Notes: generated from the letters alone by a model not told the origin. A stretch of DNA of 64,000 nucleotides from Streptomyces xinghaiensis S187 (GCF_000220705.2 NZ_CP023202.1:5734501-5798500), one strand, 5' to 3'. Positions 9,032 to 18,207 are shown, numbered from the stretch's first letter. Program-made: numbers and translations.

Positions 9032-9053
9032 GCTCTGACGTGTACTTCAGAGC
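9032..9053. repeat. Left-end subterminal hairpin of the IS200/IS605 element
   Basis: The 7-bp arms GCTCTGA and TCAGAGC flank an 8-base loop. The right arm overlaps the tnpA stop codon. In this family such imperfect palindromes near the ends are bound by TnpA as single-stranded DNA; it may also end tnpA transcription. Confidence 0.55.
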
Positions 9054-9463
9054 GGACGTTTCTGCTGCTCGATGTACTGGCGGATGATCGCCAACGGTGC
9101 TCCGCCGCAGGACGCGGCGAAGTAGGAGGGCGACCACAGGTGTCCGTGCATGATGGCGTGATTGATCCGGCCGGTGAACTCTTGCCGGATCCGGCGGGCA
9201 GAGACGCCCTTGAGGCTATTGACCAGCTTGGAGACGGCGACCTTGGGCGGGTAGTGCACCAGGAGGTGGACGTGATCGCGTTCGCCGTTGAACTCCTTCA
9301 GCTCCGCTTCGAAGTCCTCGCACACCTTGCGCATGACCTCCTCGCAGCGCGTCAGCATCTCGTCGTTGAACACTCCCCGCCGGTACTTTGTCACAAAGAC
9401 CAAGTGAACGTGCATTGCCGAAACAACATGCCTGCCACGCCTGTAATCGGTCTGCCTCTGCAT
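9047..9463 (-). CDS. tnpA: IS200/IS605 Y1 (HUH) transposase TnpA
   Basis: The product is 138 residues from the ATG at 9461-9463, the usual length for TnpA. The HUH motif is visible as DHVHLLVHY (about residues 73-81) and the nucleophilic tyrosine as IIRQYIEQQ near the C-terminus. Also conserved are HLVFVTKYRRGVF near the start and HLWSPSYFA. The frame is uninterrupted, so the protein may be active. It performs single-strand peel-and-paste transposition and could mobilise this element or related ones in trans. A longer upstream extension of the same open frame reads through tnpB in antisense and is not real. Confidence 0.92.
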   Translation of the reverse strand: MQRQTDYRRGRHVVSAMHVHLVFVTKYRRGVFNDEMLTRCEEVMRKVCEDFEAELKEFNGERDHVHLLVHYPPKVAVSKLVNSLKGVSARRIRQEFTGRINHAIMHGHLWSPSYFAASCGGAPLAIIRQYIEQQKRPL

Positions 9464-9490
9464 GAGACCAACTGTAGTAGCATCCAGGGT

Positions 9491-10795
9491 GTGCAGCTCC
9501 GCTACAACTACTGGGCCTACCCGGACGCCGCACAGCGCCGTGCGCTGGCCCGTGCGTTCGGGTGTGCCCGCGTGGTGTGGAACGACTGCCTGCGCGACCG
9601 CGAGGAAGCGCACGCGGCGGGGCTGCCGTACGTGACGTCGGCCGAGCTGTCCCGCCGTCGCATCACCCGGGCCAAACGCACCGCCGAGCGCGCCTGGCTC
9701 GCCGAGGTGTCGGCGGTCGTCCTGCAGCAGTCCCTGCGGGACCTGGACACCGCCTACAAGAACTTCTTCGACAGCCTCAAGGGCAAGCGGCAGGGCCGCA
9801 AGGTGGGGCCGCCCCGGTACAAGTCGAAGAAGGACACCCGGCAGTCGATCCGCCTGAACACCAACGCCTTCTCCCTGCACAACGACGGCACGGTGTACGT
9901 GGCCAAGGTCGGCAACCTCAAGGTCAAGTGGTCGCGCCGGCTTCCGGCCGCACCCACGTCTCTGACCGTCACCAAGGACAGCTGCGGCCGGTGCTTCCTC
10001 AGCTTCGTCGTGGACACCGAGCCGGACATCCTCCCCGAGACGGAAGCAGAGTCCGGTATCGACCTCGGCCTGTCCGCCTTCGCCGTCCTGTCCGACGGCA
10101 GGAAGATCGACAGTCCCCGCTTCCTGCGCGGGCGGAGAAGAAGCTCAGGCGTCTTCAGCGGGAGCTGTCCCGCAAGGCCAGGGGATCGAAGAACCGGGCC
10201 AAGGCCCGCATCAAAGTCGCACGCCAGCACGCCAGGGTGGCCGACCGGCGCCGGGACTTCCACCACAAGGCATCCACACAGATCATTCGCGACAACCAAG
10301 CGGTGTATGTGGAAGACCTCGCGGTGTCCGGTCTCGGCGCACCCGGCTCGCCAAGTCGGTGCACGACGCGGGATGGTCCGCGTTCGCGGCATGCTGGAGT
10401 ACAAGGCGGTCAAACACGGCCGCACCTTCGCCAGGGTGGACCGCGCCTTCCCCTCCTCCCAGGTCTGCTCGGCCTGCGGGTTCAGGGACGGCCCCAAACC
10501 CCTCCACGTCCGAAAGTGGACGTGCAGGGCGTGTGGCACCGTCCACGACCGCGACCACAACGCAGCACGCAACGTCCTTCGCGAAGGACGCCGCCTCCTC
10601 GCCGCCGGACGGGCGGAGACACCAAACGCCTGTGGAGCGCCGGTAAGACGGGCACCCGTGCCCGCACAGCGCGGTGAAGCAGGAAGCCCCCGGAAGGGTC
10701 TGACGACCCAGGCCGGAATCCCTGGACTTCAGGCCAGGAGGCACGTCAAGGTGACGCACTGTTCCGCCACGAGTGACCGGAGAGCTCCGCGATGA
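9491..10795 (+). pseudogene. tnpB: tnpB-like RNA-guided nuclease gene broken by three 1-base deletions
   Basis: Coding starts at GTG 9491 (VQLRYNYWAYPD). The RuvC aspartate lies in GIDLGLSAF. Near 10,131 the frame slips by one missing base (FLR to AEKKLRRLQREL). It slips again near 10,340, after EDLAVSGLG, and again near 10,388, between DAGWSAF and GMLEYKAVKHG, returning to the first frame. The C-terminal part keeps the four-Cys zinc finger (CSACG, CRACG) and RuvC-III HDRDHNAARN. All key residues survive but are split over three frames, so no full protein can be made unless the deletions are assembly errors. The last frame runs to a TGA overlapping the chorismate mutase ATG; the ancestral stop was probably earlier. 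Confidence 0.85.
10650..10766 (+). ncRNA. Putative omega-RNA / right-end scaffold of the tnpB element
   Basis: In IS605 and IS1341 elements the 3' end of tnpB plus the right end is transcribed as a guide RNA, whose last 16-20 bases come from flanking DNA. Here the right end has the hairpin CCTGG-8-CCAGG (10721-10738) and GGAGGCACGTCAAG, with the putative guide starting at about 10751 (GTGACGCACTGTTCCG). The limits are inferred. It has no functional partner if tnpB is truly broken, but could work with a TnpB encoded elsewhere. Confidence 0.35.
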
Positions 10796-11115
10796 CGAAC
10801 CAGCCCCCGAACACCGCCACCGACGCCGACCCGTCCGTCCGGGCGGAACTGGAGCGGCTGCGGGAGAGCATCGACAACATCGACGCCGCCGTCGTCCACA
10901 TGCTCGCCGAGCGCTTCAAGTGCACCCAGCAGGTCGGCCGGCTCAAGGCCGAGCACCGCCTCCCCCCGGCCGACCCGGCCCGCGAGGCCCTCCAGATCAC
11001 CCGGCTGCGGCAGCTCGCCGAAAGCGCACGGCTCGACCCCGCCTTCGCGGAGAAGCTCCTCAACTTCATCATCGCCGAGGTGATCCGCCACCACGAAACC
11101 ATCGCCCGCTCCTGA
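10792..11115 (+). CDS. AroQ-class chorismate mutase
   Basis: The product is 107 residues, all alpha-helical. It has the AroQ pattern LRESIDNIDAAVVHMLAERF (residues about 22-41), VGRLK, and a C-terminal helix with IIAEVIRHHETI. The conserved Arg of the first helix, the Lys of VGRLKAEH and later Arg/Glu residues fit the active site that turns chorismate into prephenate for Phe/Tyr synthesis. There is no signal peptide, so it is the cytoplasmic form. The IS element lies directly upstream: the broken tnpB frame ends inside the start codon (ATGA) and the element tip is about 40 bases away, so native promoter sequences may be displaced. GGAG at 10780-10783 can serve as ribosome binding site. Confidence 0.9.
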   Translation: MTNQPPNTATDADPSVRAELERLRESIDNIDAAVVHMLAERFKCTQQVGRLKAEHRLPPADPAREALQITRLRQLAESARLDPAFAEKLLNFIIAEVIRHHETIARS

Positions 11116-11217
11116 CCCAACCGCGCAGACAGCGGAAGACCGGGCAGGCTTCGCCCCGTGCCCATTCACTGGCAGACGGCGGAGAGCCGGGGTGGGACAG
11201 GAGGGGACGGGACCGTA

Positions 11218-11322
11218 GGAGGGGGGTCCTCCACGCTGCCGTGTATGTGTGGCCGCGGCCTCGTTCATCGATCTCGGCACGGGTGCAGACGGCCGTAAAT
11301 AGACGGTGGAGGACCCCCCTCC
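11218..11322. repeat. Perfect 17-bp inverted repeat with 71-base spacer
   Basis: The arms are 11218-11234 (GGAGGGGGGTCCTCCAC) and 11306-11322 (GTGGAGGACCCCCCTCC), fully complementary. The spacer holds no gene. It could form a long RNA stem in the chorismate mutase to pepN interval, act as a terminator, or be the ends of a tiny transposon remnant. No target duplication is visible. Confidence 0.75.
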
Positions 11323-11362
11323 GGAGGGCCCGGCCCCACCCGCACCCGGCCGTACCTCGAAC

Positions 11363-11424
11363 CGGCCCCGCCCGTACCCCGGCCCGACCCGGCCCCGCCC
11401 GTACCCCGGCCCGGCCCCGCCCGC
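11363..11424 (+). repeat. GC-rich direct repeat upstream of pepN
   Basis: The unit GGCCCCGCCCGTACCCCGGC occurs at 11364 and 11391 (27-base period), with a third partial copy at 11413. It lies between the inverted repeat and the pepN start and is probably replication-slippage sequence in untranslated DNA. Confidence 0.6.
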
Positions 11425-11453
11425 ACCACCGCCCCCTTTGGCAGCATGGCGCC

Positions 11454-14215
11454 ATGCCCGCACTGACACGCGACGAAGCGCGAACCCGAGCCCGCCTCCT
11501 CGGCGTCCACCGCTACACCGTCGACCTCGATCTCACCCGCGGCGACGACGTGTTCGGCTCCACCACCGTCATCCGCTTCACCGCCGCCACCGCGGGAGAC
11601 ACCTTCGCCGACGTCGAACCCGCCCGGCTGCGCCGCGTCCTCCTCGACGGGCACGACCTCGACCCGGCGCTCCTCCGGGACAACCGGCTGCCGCTCACCG
11701 GCCTCACCGCGGGCGAGCACGAACTCCGCGTCGAGGCCGACATGCGCTACACCCGCACCGGCGAGGGCATGCACCGTTTCACCGACCCCGCCGACGGCGA
11801 GACCTACGTCTACACCCAGGGCTTCCTCCACGACTGCCGTCGCGTCTTCGCCGCCTTCGACCAGCCCGACCTCAAAGCCCTGTTCGACGTCTCCGTCACC
11901 GCGCCCGCCGGCTGGACCGTCCTCTCCAACGCCGTCACCACACCCGAGGACCCCGCGCCGACAGCCGCCGAGGACCCCACCCCGGCACCCGCCGGGGAAC
12001 CCACCCCGGCACCCGCCGAAAACCCCGCCCCGGACCCCGGCTCGGCGCCCGCCCCCGCGCCCGCCCCCGCGTCCGTCCGATGGCGAGCCGCCCCCACCCC
12101 GCCCCTCAGCACCTACCTCCTCGCCGTAGCCGCCGGCCCCTGGCACTCCGTCCGCACCGAACACGCCGGGCTCCCCTTCGGCCTGCACGTCCGCCGCTCC
12201 CTCGGGCCCCACCTCGACCGGGACGCCGTGGAGATCCTCGACGTCACCCGCCGCTGCTTCGACCGCTACCACGAGATCTTCGAGGAGCCGTACCCCTTCG
12301 ACTCCTACGATCAGGCGTTCGTCCCCGAGTTCAACTACGGGGCCATGGAGAACCCCGGCCTGGTCACCTTCCGCGACGAGCACATCCACCGCTCCGCCGT
12401 CACCGACACCGAGCGGCAGACCCGCGCCATGGTCATCGCCCACGAGATGGCCCACATGTGGTTCGGGGACCTCGTCACCCTCCAGTGGTGGGACGACATC
12501 TGGCTCAACGAGTCCTTCGCCGAGTACATGGGTTTCCAGACCCTCACCGAGGCCACCCGCTACCGCGACACCTGGACCGACTACGCCGCGGGCCACAAGA
12601 CCTGGGGCTACGACGCCGACCAGCGGCCCACCACCCACCCCGTCGCCCCGGCCCCCGAGGACGTCCCGGACACCGCCTCCGCACTGCTGAACTTCGACGG
12701 CATCTCCTACGCCAAGGGTGCCTCCGCACTCCGCCAACTCGTCGCCCGGCTCGGGGAGAAGGACTTCCTCGCCGGCATCAACGACCACTTCGCCCGGCAC
12801 CGGTTCGGCAACGCCACCCTCGCCGACTTCCTCGACTCCCTCGCCCGCGCCTCCACCGAGGACGTGCACGGCTGGGCCGACCGCTGGCTCCGCACCACCG
12901 GCGTCGACACCCTCACCGCCGAGGTCACCACGGAGACCGCTGAGAACGGCACCGCCGCCCCCGCGGAACCGGCCTGGCGGCTCACCCTGCGCCACACCGG
13001 CACCCGCCCCCACCGCGTCACCGTCACCACCTACGACCACGAGCACGACCACGAGCACGACCACGACCACGACTCCGACAGGCCCCCCGCCGCGCCCCCC
13101 GGCGCCACCCGCACCACCCCCCGCCGGCCGCCTCACCCTCCGCGACCGCTTCACCGCCGACGTCCCCGCCGACGGCGACGCCCCCGCCCGCACCCTCCCC
13201 GGCCCCCGCCCCCCCGCTCGTCCTCCTCAACGGGGACGACCTCGACTACGCCAAGATCCGCCTCGACCCCCGCTCCTGGGACACCGCCCTCGGCGCCCTC
13301 TCCGGACTCCCCGACCCGATCACCCGCGCCGTCGTGTGGAACACCGCCCGCGACATGGTCCGCGACGGCGAACTCGCCCCCGGCGGCTACCTCCGCGCCG
13401 TCCGAGCCCACCTCCCGCACGAGACCGACCTCGCCATCGTGCAGGGCGTCCTCGGCTTCGCCCGCCAGCAGATCGCCGACCGGCACCTGCCCCCGCCGGA
13501 CCGCCCCGAGGCCCTCGCCGGCCTCACCGCCGTCTGCCGCGACCTGCTCGACCGCACCGCCGGCGGCGGCAACCCCGGCCTCCGGCTCGCCGCCGCACGC
13601 GGCTGCCTCGACAACCTCACCGACCCCGGCGAACTCCGCGCCTGGCTCACCGCCGGCACCGTTCCCGGCGGGCCCGCCCTCGACCCCGAACTCCGCTGGC
13701 GGCTGCTGCTGCGCCTCACCGTCCTCGGCGCCGCCGGACCCGCCGACATCGACACCGCACTCGCCGACGACCCGGGCGCCACCGGCCGGGAGGGCGCCGC
13801 CCGCTGCCGCGCGGCACTCCCCGACCCGGCCGCCAAGGAAACGGCCTGGAACGCCCTGTTCGACTCCGACGAGCTGTCCAACCGGTTCGTCAAGGCCACC
13901 GCCGAGGGCTTCTGGCAGCCCGAGCAGCGCGACCTCCTCACCGGCTACGTGCGCCGCTACCACCCCGCGGCCGTCGCGGCCGCCGCCCGCCGCGGACCCG
14001 CCATCGCCACGATCCTCGGCCGCGAGGGCTACCCCGCCCACGCCGTCGACGAGGAGACCCTCCGCCTCGGCCGGGAATGCCTGCGCCGCGACGAGCCCGT
14101 CCCGGCCCTCCGCCGGAAACTCGAGGACCAACTCGACGACCTGGCCCGCATCCTGCGCGCCCGCGCGACCCACACCACCGGCCACACCACCGGCCACACC
14201 ACCGGAACCGGCTGA
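11454..14215 (+). pseudogene. pepN: Aminopeptidase N (M1 family), frameshifted twice in C-rich tracts
   Basis: The start is ATG 11454 (MPALTRDEARTRARLLGV). M1 signatures are intact: YGAMENPG (about residue 295) and HEMAHMWFGDLVTLQWWDDIWLNESFAEYM, that is HExxH-18-E zinc binding. The frame changes twice: between about 13,075 and 13,125 (C6 tracts) into GRLTLRDRFTADVP, and between about 13,185 and 13,215 (C5 and C7 tracts) into LVLLNGDDLDYAKIRLD. The C-terminal ERAP1-like region then continues to 14215. Two low-complexity inserts are unusual: a Pro/Ala/Glu-rich stretch near residues 160-205 and a His/Asp-rich stretch near 525-535. Because the breaks sit in homopolymers, sequencing error is a real alternative to inactivation. 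The C-terminus carries three 12-base repeats encoding HTTG. Confidence 0.85.
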
Positions 14216-14334
14216 CCCGACCCCGGCCGCCCGCCGGGGCCCGCGACCCGCGACCCGCGACCCGCGATCCGGCCGGGCGGCCCACGGCCCGGCCGGGCCC
14301 GGCCCCGTACCCCCGGCCCCGCCGCAGCCCGCCG

Positions 14335-16053
14335 CTACGGCACCCGCACCACCAGCAGCGCGATGTCGTCCGCCGACTCCTCCGGCGCCACCTCCACCAG
14401 CAGCCGGTCGCAGAACTCGCCCAGCGGCCGCCCCACCAGCCCCGCCGCCCGCTGCCGCAACCGCTCCAGACCCGTGTCCAGCGACTGCCCCGGAGCCTCC
14501 ACCAGCCCGTCCGTGTACAGCACGAAGGTGGTGTCCGGCGCCAGCGTCACCGCCGAGTCCACCCGCGGCGGACTCGCCTCCGTGCCCAGCAGCATGCCGT
14601 GCCCCTCCCACAGGAAACGGGCCTCCCCGTCCGGCTCGATCACCAGCGGCGGCGGATGCCCGGCGTTGGACCACCGCACCACCCACGGCTCACCGCCCCC
14701 GCCCTCCAGCCGGCACAGCACCAGAGTCGCCATCGGCACATCACTGATGTGCACCAGCGCACTGTCCAGCCGGTCGATGATCAGACTCGGCACCTCCCGC
14801 TGGTCCCAGACGAACGCGCGCAGCATGTTCCGCACCTGCGACATGCTCGCCGCCGCCTGCAGGTCGTGCCCGATCACATCCCCGATCACCAGCGTCGTCG
14901 CCCCGTCCGGCATGACGAACGCGTCGTACCAGTCACCGCCCACCTGCGAGCCCTGCGGCGCCGGCAGATAGCGGGCCGCCATCTCCAGCCCCTCCACCCG
15001 GGGCAGCGGCGTCAGCAGATGGAGCTGCATCGTCTCCGACACCCGCCGCTGCCGGTCGTACAGCTGCGCGTTGTCCACCGCCAGACCGGCCCGCCGCGCG
15101 ATGTCGTCGATCAGCTCCAGATCCTCCCGGTCGAACGGCTGCTCCTGATCCGCCCGGCCCAGCGTCAACGCCCCCAGCACACCCCGGCCGCCGCGCAGCG
15201 GGGCCATCACCGCCGAGTGGATACCGGTGAACCGGAACAGATCCCCCTGCACCCGCTGAATGGCCGAATCCGGCACACCGGCATACTCCTCCGGGCCCGC
15301 GATCAGCGACGAAGCACCCCGCAGCACCCGCTGCAGCGGCGAGCGCGAGTCCCACGACAGACCATCCGGCAGCGCCCCCTCCAGCTCCGTGACGTTCACA
15401 TGCCGGCCGTTCTCGTGGTGCACCACCGCGACCCGCAGCACCGCATCCTGCTCACCCAGCAGATCGACCACCGCCCAGTCCGCCAGCCGGGGCGCCACCA
15501 GCCGCACCAGCCGCCGCAGCGCCTCCCGCACATCCAGCGTCGAGGTCAGGACCGTCGTCACCTCCGACACCAGCGACAGCCGCTCCGCGCGCTTGCGCAG
15601 CGCCGCCAGGTGGGCGTCCCGGCGCCGCGCCTCCTCCTCCTGCGCGGAGAGGTCGAAGAACGTCACCACCGCGCCGGCCTGCTCACCCCCCACCAGATAC
15701 GGGGCCAGCAGCCACCCCACCCGCAGCAGCGAACCGTCACCGCGCCGGAACCAGGCACCCTGCGTCCTCGTCGGCAGACCCTCCGCCATCGCCGCCAGCA
15801 GCGGACACCGGGAACGCGGCTGCTGACTGCCGTCCGCCTCCCGGTGCAGCAGTTCGTGCGCGTCCGCACCGATGAACCGCTCCGGCGGCATCCGGACGAT
15901 CTCCGCACCCCGCGGATTCACCACCAGGATGCGCCCGCCGGAATCCATCACCCAGACCCCGGCGTCCAGCCCGTAGAACATCGCGTGCAGCAGTTCCTCG
16001 CCCGGCAGCGGACGGTACTCGGCGTCGCCGGACGGATACCCGGGATCAGTCAT
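14335..16053 (-). CDS. PAS-GAF-PP2C (RsbU/SpoIIE-type) serine phosphatase
   Basis: The product is 572 residues from ATG 16053; a TTG one codon upstream is an alternative, and AGGAG precedes both. An N-terminal PAS domain (about 20-150, GVWVMDSGGRILVVNPRG) is followed by a short coiled coil and a GAF domain (about 165-320). The C-terminal PP2C/SpoIIE phosphatase (about 345-570) has the metal-binding GGDWYD, GDVIGHD, SNAGHPPPL, YTDGLVE and DDIALLV motifs. Such proteins dephosphorylate anti-sigma-antagonist partners and thereby tune alternative sigma factors. There are no membrane segments, so sensing is probably cytoplasmic. It uses G-ending codons on its own strand, which leaves the plus strand C-rich, in contrast to the C-ending genes that follow. 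Confidence 0.92.
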   Translation of the reverse strand: MTDPGYPSGDAEYRPLPGEELLHAMFYGLDAGVWVMDSGGRILVVNPRGAEIVRMPPERFIGADAHELLHREADGSQQPRSRCPLLAAMAEGLPTRTQGAWFRRGDGSLLRVGWLLAPYLVGGEQAGAVVTFFDLSAQEEEARRRDAHLAALRKRAERLSLVSEVTTVLTSTLDVREALRRLVRLVAPRLADWAVVDLLGEQDAVLRVAVVHHENGRHVNVTELEGALPDGLSWDSRSPLQRVLRGASSLIAGPEEYAGVPDSAIQRVQGDLFRFTGIHSAVMAPLRGGRGVLGALTLGRADQEQPFDREDLELIDDIARRAGLAVDNAQLYDRQRRVSETMQLHLLTPLPRVEGLEMAARYLPAPQGSQVGGDWYDAFVMPDGATTLVIGDVIGHDLQAAASMSQVRNMLRAFVWDQREVPSLIIDRLDSALVHISDVPMATLVLCRLEGGGGEPWVVRWSNAGHPPPLVIEPDGEARFLWEGHGMLLGTEASPPRVDSAVTLAPDTTFVLYTDGLVEAPGQSLDTGLERLRQRAAGLVGRPLGEFCDRLLVEVAPEESADDIALLVVRVP

Positions 16054-16614
16054 CAACGGGCACTCCTGCGGAACGGGGAGACGGGGTCGGTACGGCTGCG
16101 GCCGCGGCCACAGCCGGGAGGACCGGCACCTCGGGGCCGGGACGGGGGAACGGACGGGACAGGGCGGGACGCACCGCAGAGGTACCCAGCCCCGCCCGTT
16201 TCACGCCCGGACGGCACCACCGGCGCCGCCGCCCGCCGGACCACCGGCCCGGAACGCCCCCGTACGCCCTATACCACCACCGCCCGGGCCCCGCACCCCG
16301 GCGCCGCGGCGCCCCGCACCCCCGTCATCCCACCGCACCCCCCGGACACGCGACCCGTCGCGCCCGCCGGCACCCCCGCACCCCGGTCCCGTCAACACGA
16401 CACCCGCCTCATCACCCTTGTGCCGAAACGCCGCGCACTCCGTAATCACAACTCAACACACTGCGATTTTATGGGAGTTGGCCCGTTCTGCTCGGTCCTG
16501 CGATGAACCCGGTACGACCGGGAAGCGTGTAGAGGAGTATGAGGCACACCCCGCCCGAGACCGGGGCACCCCACTGGTTCGTGTGCCTCCATACCTCGAC
16601 CAAAGGGCTCCTTC
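16054..16614. other. Intergenic region upstream of siderophore-type operon
   Basis: There are 561 bases without a convincing gene. Most is C-rich. An A/T-rich patch at 16,441-16,475 (AATCACAACTCAACACACTG, then GATTTTATGGGAG) stands out and is the best candidate promoter or operator zone for the operon. I looked for the palindromic iron box of DmdR/IdeR-type regulators and did not find a convincing one. An inverted repeat at 16541-16589 lies in the likely leader. Confidence 0.5.
16541..16589 (+). promoter_or_regulatory. Leader inverted repeat before the decarboxylase gene
   Basis: The 9-bp arms GAGGCACAC (16541-16549) and GTGTGCCTC (16581-16589) enclose 31 bases, with a nested CCCCG/CGGGG pair. 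It lies 26 bases before the ATG at 16615. It could be an RNA attenuator or an operator; the sequence alone does not say which. Confidence 0.45.
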
Positions 16615-18207
16615 ATGTCGCTCGGCGCCTCCCGCCCCCCGCACCGCACCGGCCCCGCCACACCCCCACCGGCCGGCCACCACGCCACGCCGCGGAACGA
16701 CGCCCCCGCACCCCCGAACGCCCCCGCGTCCGCGAACACCACCCCCGCACCCCCGGACACCGCCCCCACACCGCCACCGGCCGGACTCGCCGGCGGCACC
16801 CACGGCCCCACCACCCTCGAACCCCTCCTCCACACCGTCCTCGACGCCCTCCGCACCGGCAGCCACGCCCGCAGCGGCCCCCTCCCCGCCGGCGGCCCCA
16901 AAATCGTCACCGACCGGCTCCGCACCACCCTCGACCCCGCCCTCCCCGAACACGGCACCGGCCCACACGAAGCCCTCCGCACCCTCGTCCACGCCCTCGC
17001 CGAAGGCGCCGCCGACCCCGCCGACCCCCACTGCGCGGCCCACCTCCACTGCCCCCCGCTCGCCGTCGCCGTGGCCGCCGACCTCGCCGCCACCGCCCTC
17101 AACCCCTCCATGGACTCCTGGGACCAGGCCCCCGCCGCCACCGCCCTCGAAACCGGCATCACCCGCACCCTCGCCGCCCTCGTCCACCCCCGCAGCCCCC
17201 AACCCGACGCCCTCGTCACCAGCGGCGGCACCGAATCCAACCTCGTCGCCCTCCTCCTCGCCCGCGAACGCGCCCGCGCCGCCGGCGCCCGCACCGTCCA
17301 GGTCGTCTGCGGAACCAACGCCCACCACAGCATCCACCGCGCCGCGTGGCTCCTCGGCCTCCCCACCCCCGTCACCGTCGCCTGCCACGCCGGCCGCGTC
17401 ATCCCCGCGGCCCTCGACCGCGCACTCGCCACCACCGCGGGACCCGCCCTCGTCATCGCCACCGCCGGCACCACCGACGAAGGACTCATCGACCCCCTGC
17501 CCCAACTCGCCCGCATCGCCACCACCTACGGCGCCGAACTCCACATCGACGCCGCCTACGGAGGCCCCCTCCTCTTCAGCGACACCCTCCGCCACCGCCT
17601 CGACGGCATCGACAACGCCATCAGCGTCACCCTCGACCTGCACAAACTCGGCTGGCAGCCCGTCGCCGCCGGACTCCTCGCCGTCCGCGACACCACCGAA
17701 CTCGAACCCCTCACCCACCGGACCGACTACCTCAACGCCGACGACGACACCGAAGCCGGCCTCCCCGACCTCCTCGGCCGCTCCATCCGCACCACCCGCC
17801 GCCCCGACGCCTTCAAAATCGCCGTCACCCTCCGCGCCCTCGGCCGCACCGGCCTCGCCCACCTCGTCGAACACTGCGTCACCTCAGCCGAACAACTCGC
17901 CGCCATCACCGACCGCCACCCCGCACTCCGCCGCCGCCCCGGCCCCATCGGCATCAGCACCGTCCTCCTCCGCCCCACCGCTGCCGACGAACTCGCCGCA
18001 ACCGAGGGCGAAGAAGCCGGAGACGCACACGTCGCCGACGTCCGCCGCCGCCTCCTCACCGCCGGACGCGCCGTCATCGGCCGCGCCCGCGCCCAGGACA
18101 CCGACGGCCGCGTCCGGCTCTGGCTCAAAGCCACCCTGCTCCACCCCGACACCCGCACCACCGACCTGGAGGCCCTCGCCGACACCATCGCCCACACCAC
18201 CCCCTGA
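16615..18207 (+). CDS. PLP-dependent group II decarboxylase (diaminobutyrate/lysine type)
   Basis: The product is 530 residues. After a Pro/Ala-rich N-terminal tail (about 1-65) it has the fold-type I decarboxylase order: TSGGTESNLVALLLARERA (phosphate binding, about 202-220), the stacking histidine in NAHHSIHRAAW, DAAYGGP (pyridine-N aspartate), and the Schiff-base lysine Lys344 in DLHKLGWQ. Relatives decarboxylate L-2,4-diaminobutyrate, lysine or ornithine to supply the diamine for NRPS-independent siderophores (DesA-like). The IucA/IucC gene follows after 191 bases and a GNAT gene after that. Which diamine is made cannot be told from sequence. Codons end almost always in C or A (GAA, AAA, CTC), unlike most genes here. 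Confidence 0.87.
   Translation: MSLGASRPPHRTGPATPPPAGHHATPRNDAPAPPNAPASANTTPAPPDTAPTPPPAGLAGGTHGPTTLEPLLHTVLDALRTGSHARSGPLPAGGPKIVTDRLRTTLDPALPEHGTGPHEALRTLVHALAEGAADPADPHCAAHLHCPPLAVAVAADLAATALNPSMDSWDQAPAATALETGITRTLAALVHPRSPQPDALVTSGGTESNLVALLLARERARAAGARTVQVVCGTNAHHSIHRAAWLLGLPTPVTVACHAGRVIPAALDRALATTAGPALVIATAGTTDEGLIDPLPQLARIATTYGAELHIDAAYGGPLLFSDTLRHRLDGIDNAISVTLDLHKLGWQPVAAGLLAVRDTTELEPLTHRTDYLNADDDTEAGLPDLLGRSIRTTRRPDAFKIAVTLRALGRTGLAHLVEHCVTSAEQLAAITDRHPALRRRPGPIGISTVLLRPTAADELAATEGEEAGDAHVADVRRRLLTAGRAVIGRARAQDTDGRVRLWLKATLLHPDTRTTDLEALADTIAHTTP

Larger units (their letters stand above)
9006..10750. mobile_element. IS200/IS605-family insertion sequence with divergent tnpA and tnpB
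   Basis: The element contains a Y1 transposase gene on the minus strand and a tnpB-like gene on the plus strand, starting 28 bases apart. The left end has a hairpin (GCTCTGA 9032-9038 with TCAGAGC 9047-9053), as expected for a TnpA-recognised subterminal structure. The right end has a CCTGG/CCAGG hairpin (10721-10725 with 10734-10738) followed by GGAGGCACGTCAAG. I place the left tip after TTCAC (9001-9005), a possible target/TAM pentamer, and the right tip near 10750. Both tips are inferred, to within some tens of bases. There are no terminal inverted repeats or target duplications, as expected for this family. Confidence 0.8.

Noticed and set aside
9464..9880. 277-codon version of tnpA starting at 9,880
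   Set aside because: The added part is antisense to tnpB. The 138-residue version has the normal family length and begins at a sensible ATG.
13060..14215. CRISPR array or other regularly spaced repeats
   Set aside because: Only short tandem repeats (HEHD codons, 12-base HTTG units, GCGACCC units) are present, without regular unique spacers. I saw no CRISPR-like pattern elsewhere in the window.
12718..16506. Very long open frames of over 1,000 codons on alternative frames (for example 12,718-16,506 and 16,418-20,206)
   Set aside because: They have extreme Pro/Arg/Ser/Thr composition, overlap well-supported genes, and arise because stop codons are rare in very GC-rich DNA.
16539..16614. ATG at 16,539 with a good AGAGGAG, as a leader peptide or an upstream start of the synthetase frame
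   Set aside because: That frame is open all the way to 20,162, but only its part after 18,399 has family similarity. A short leader peptide has no stop here, so it is not supported.
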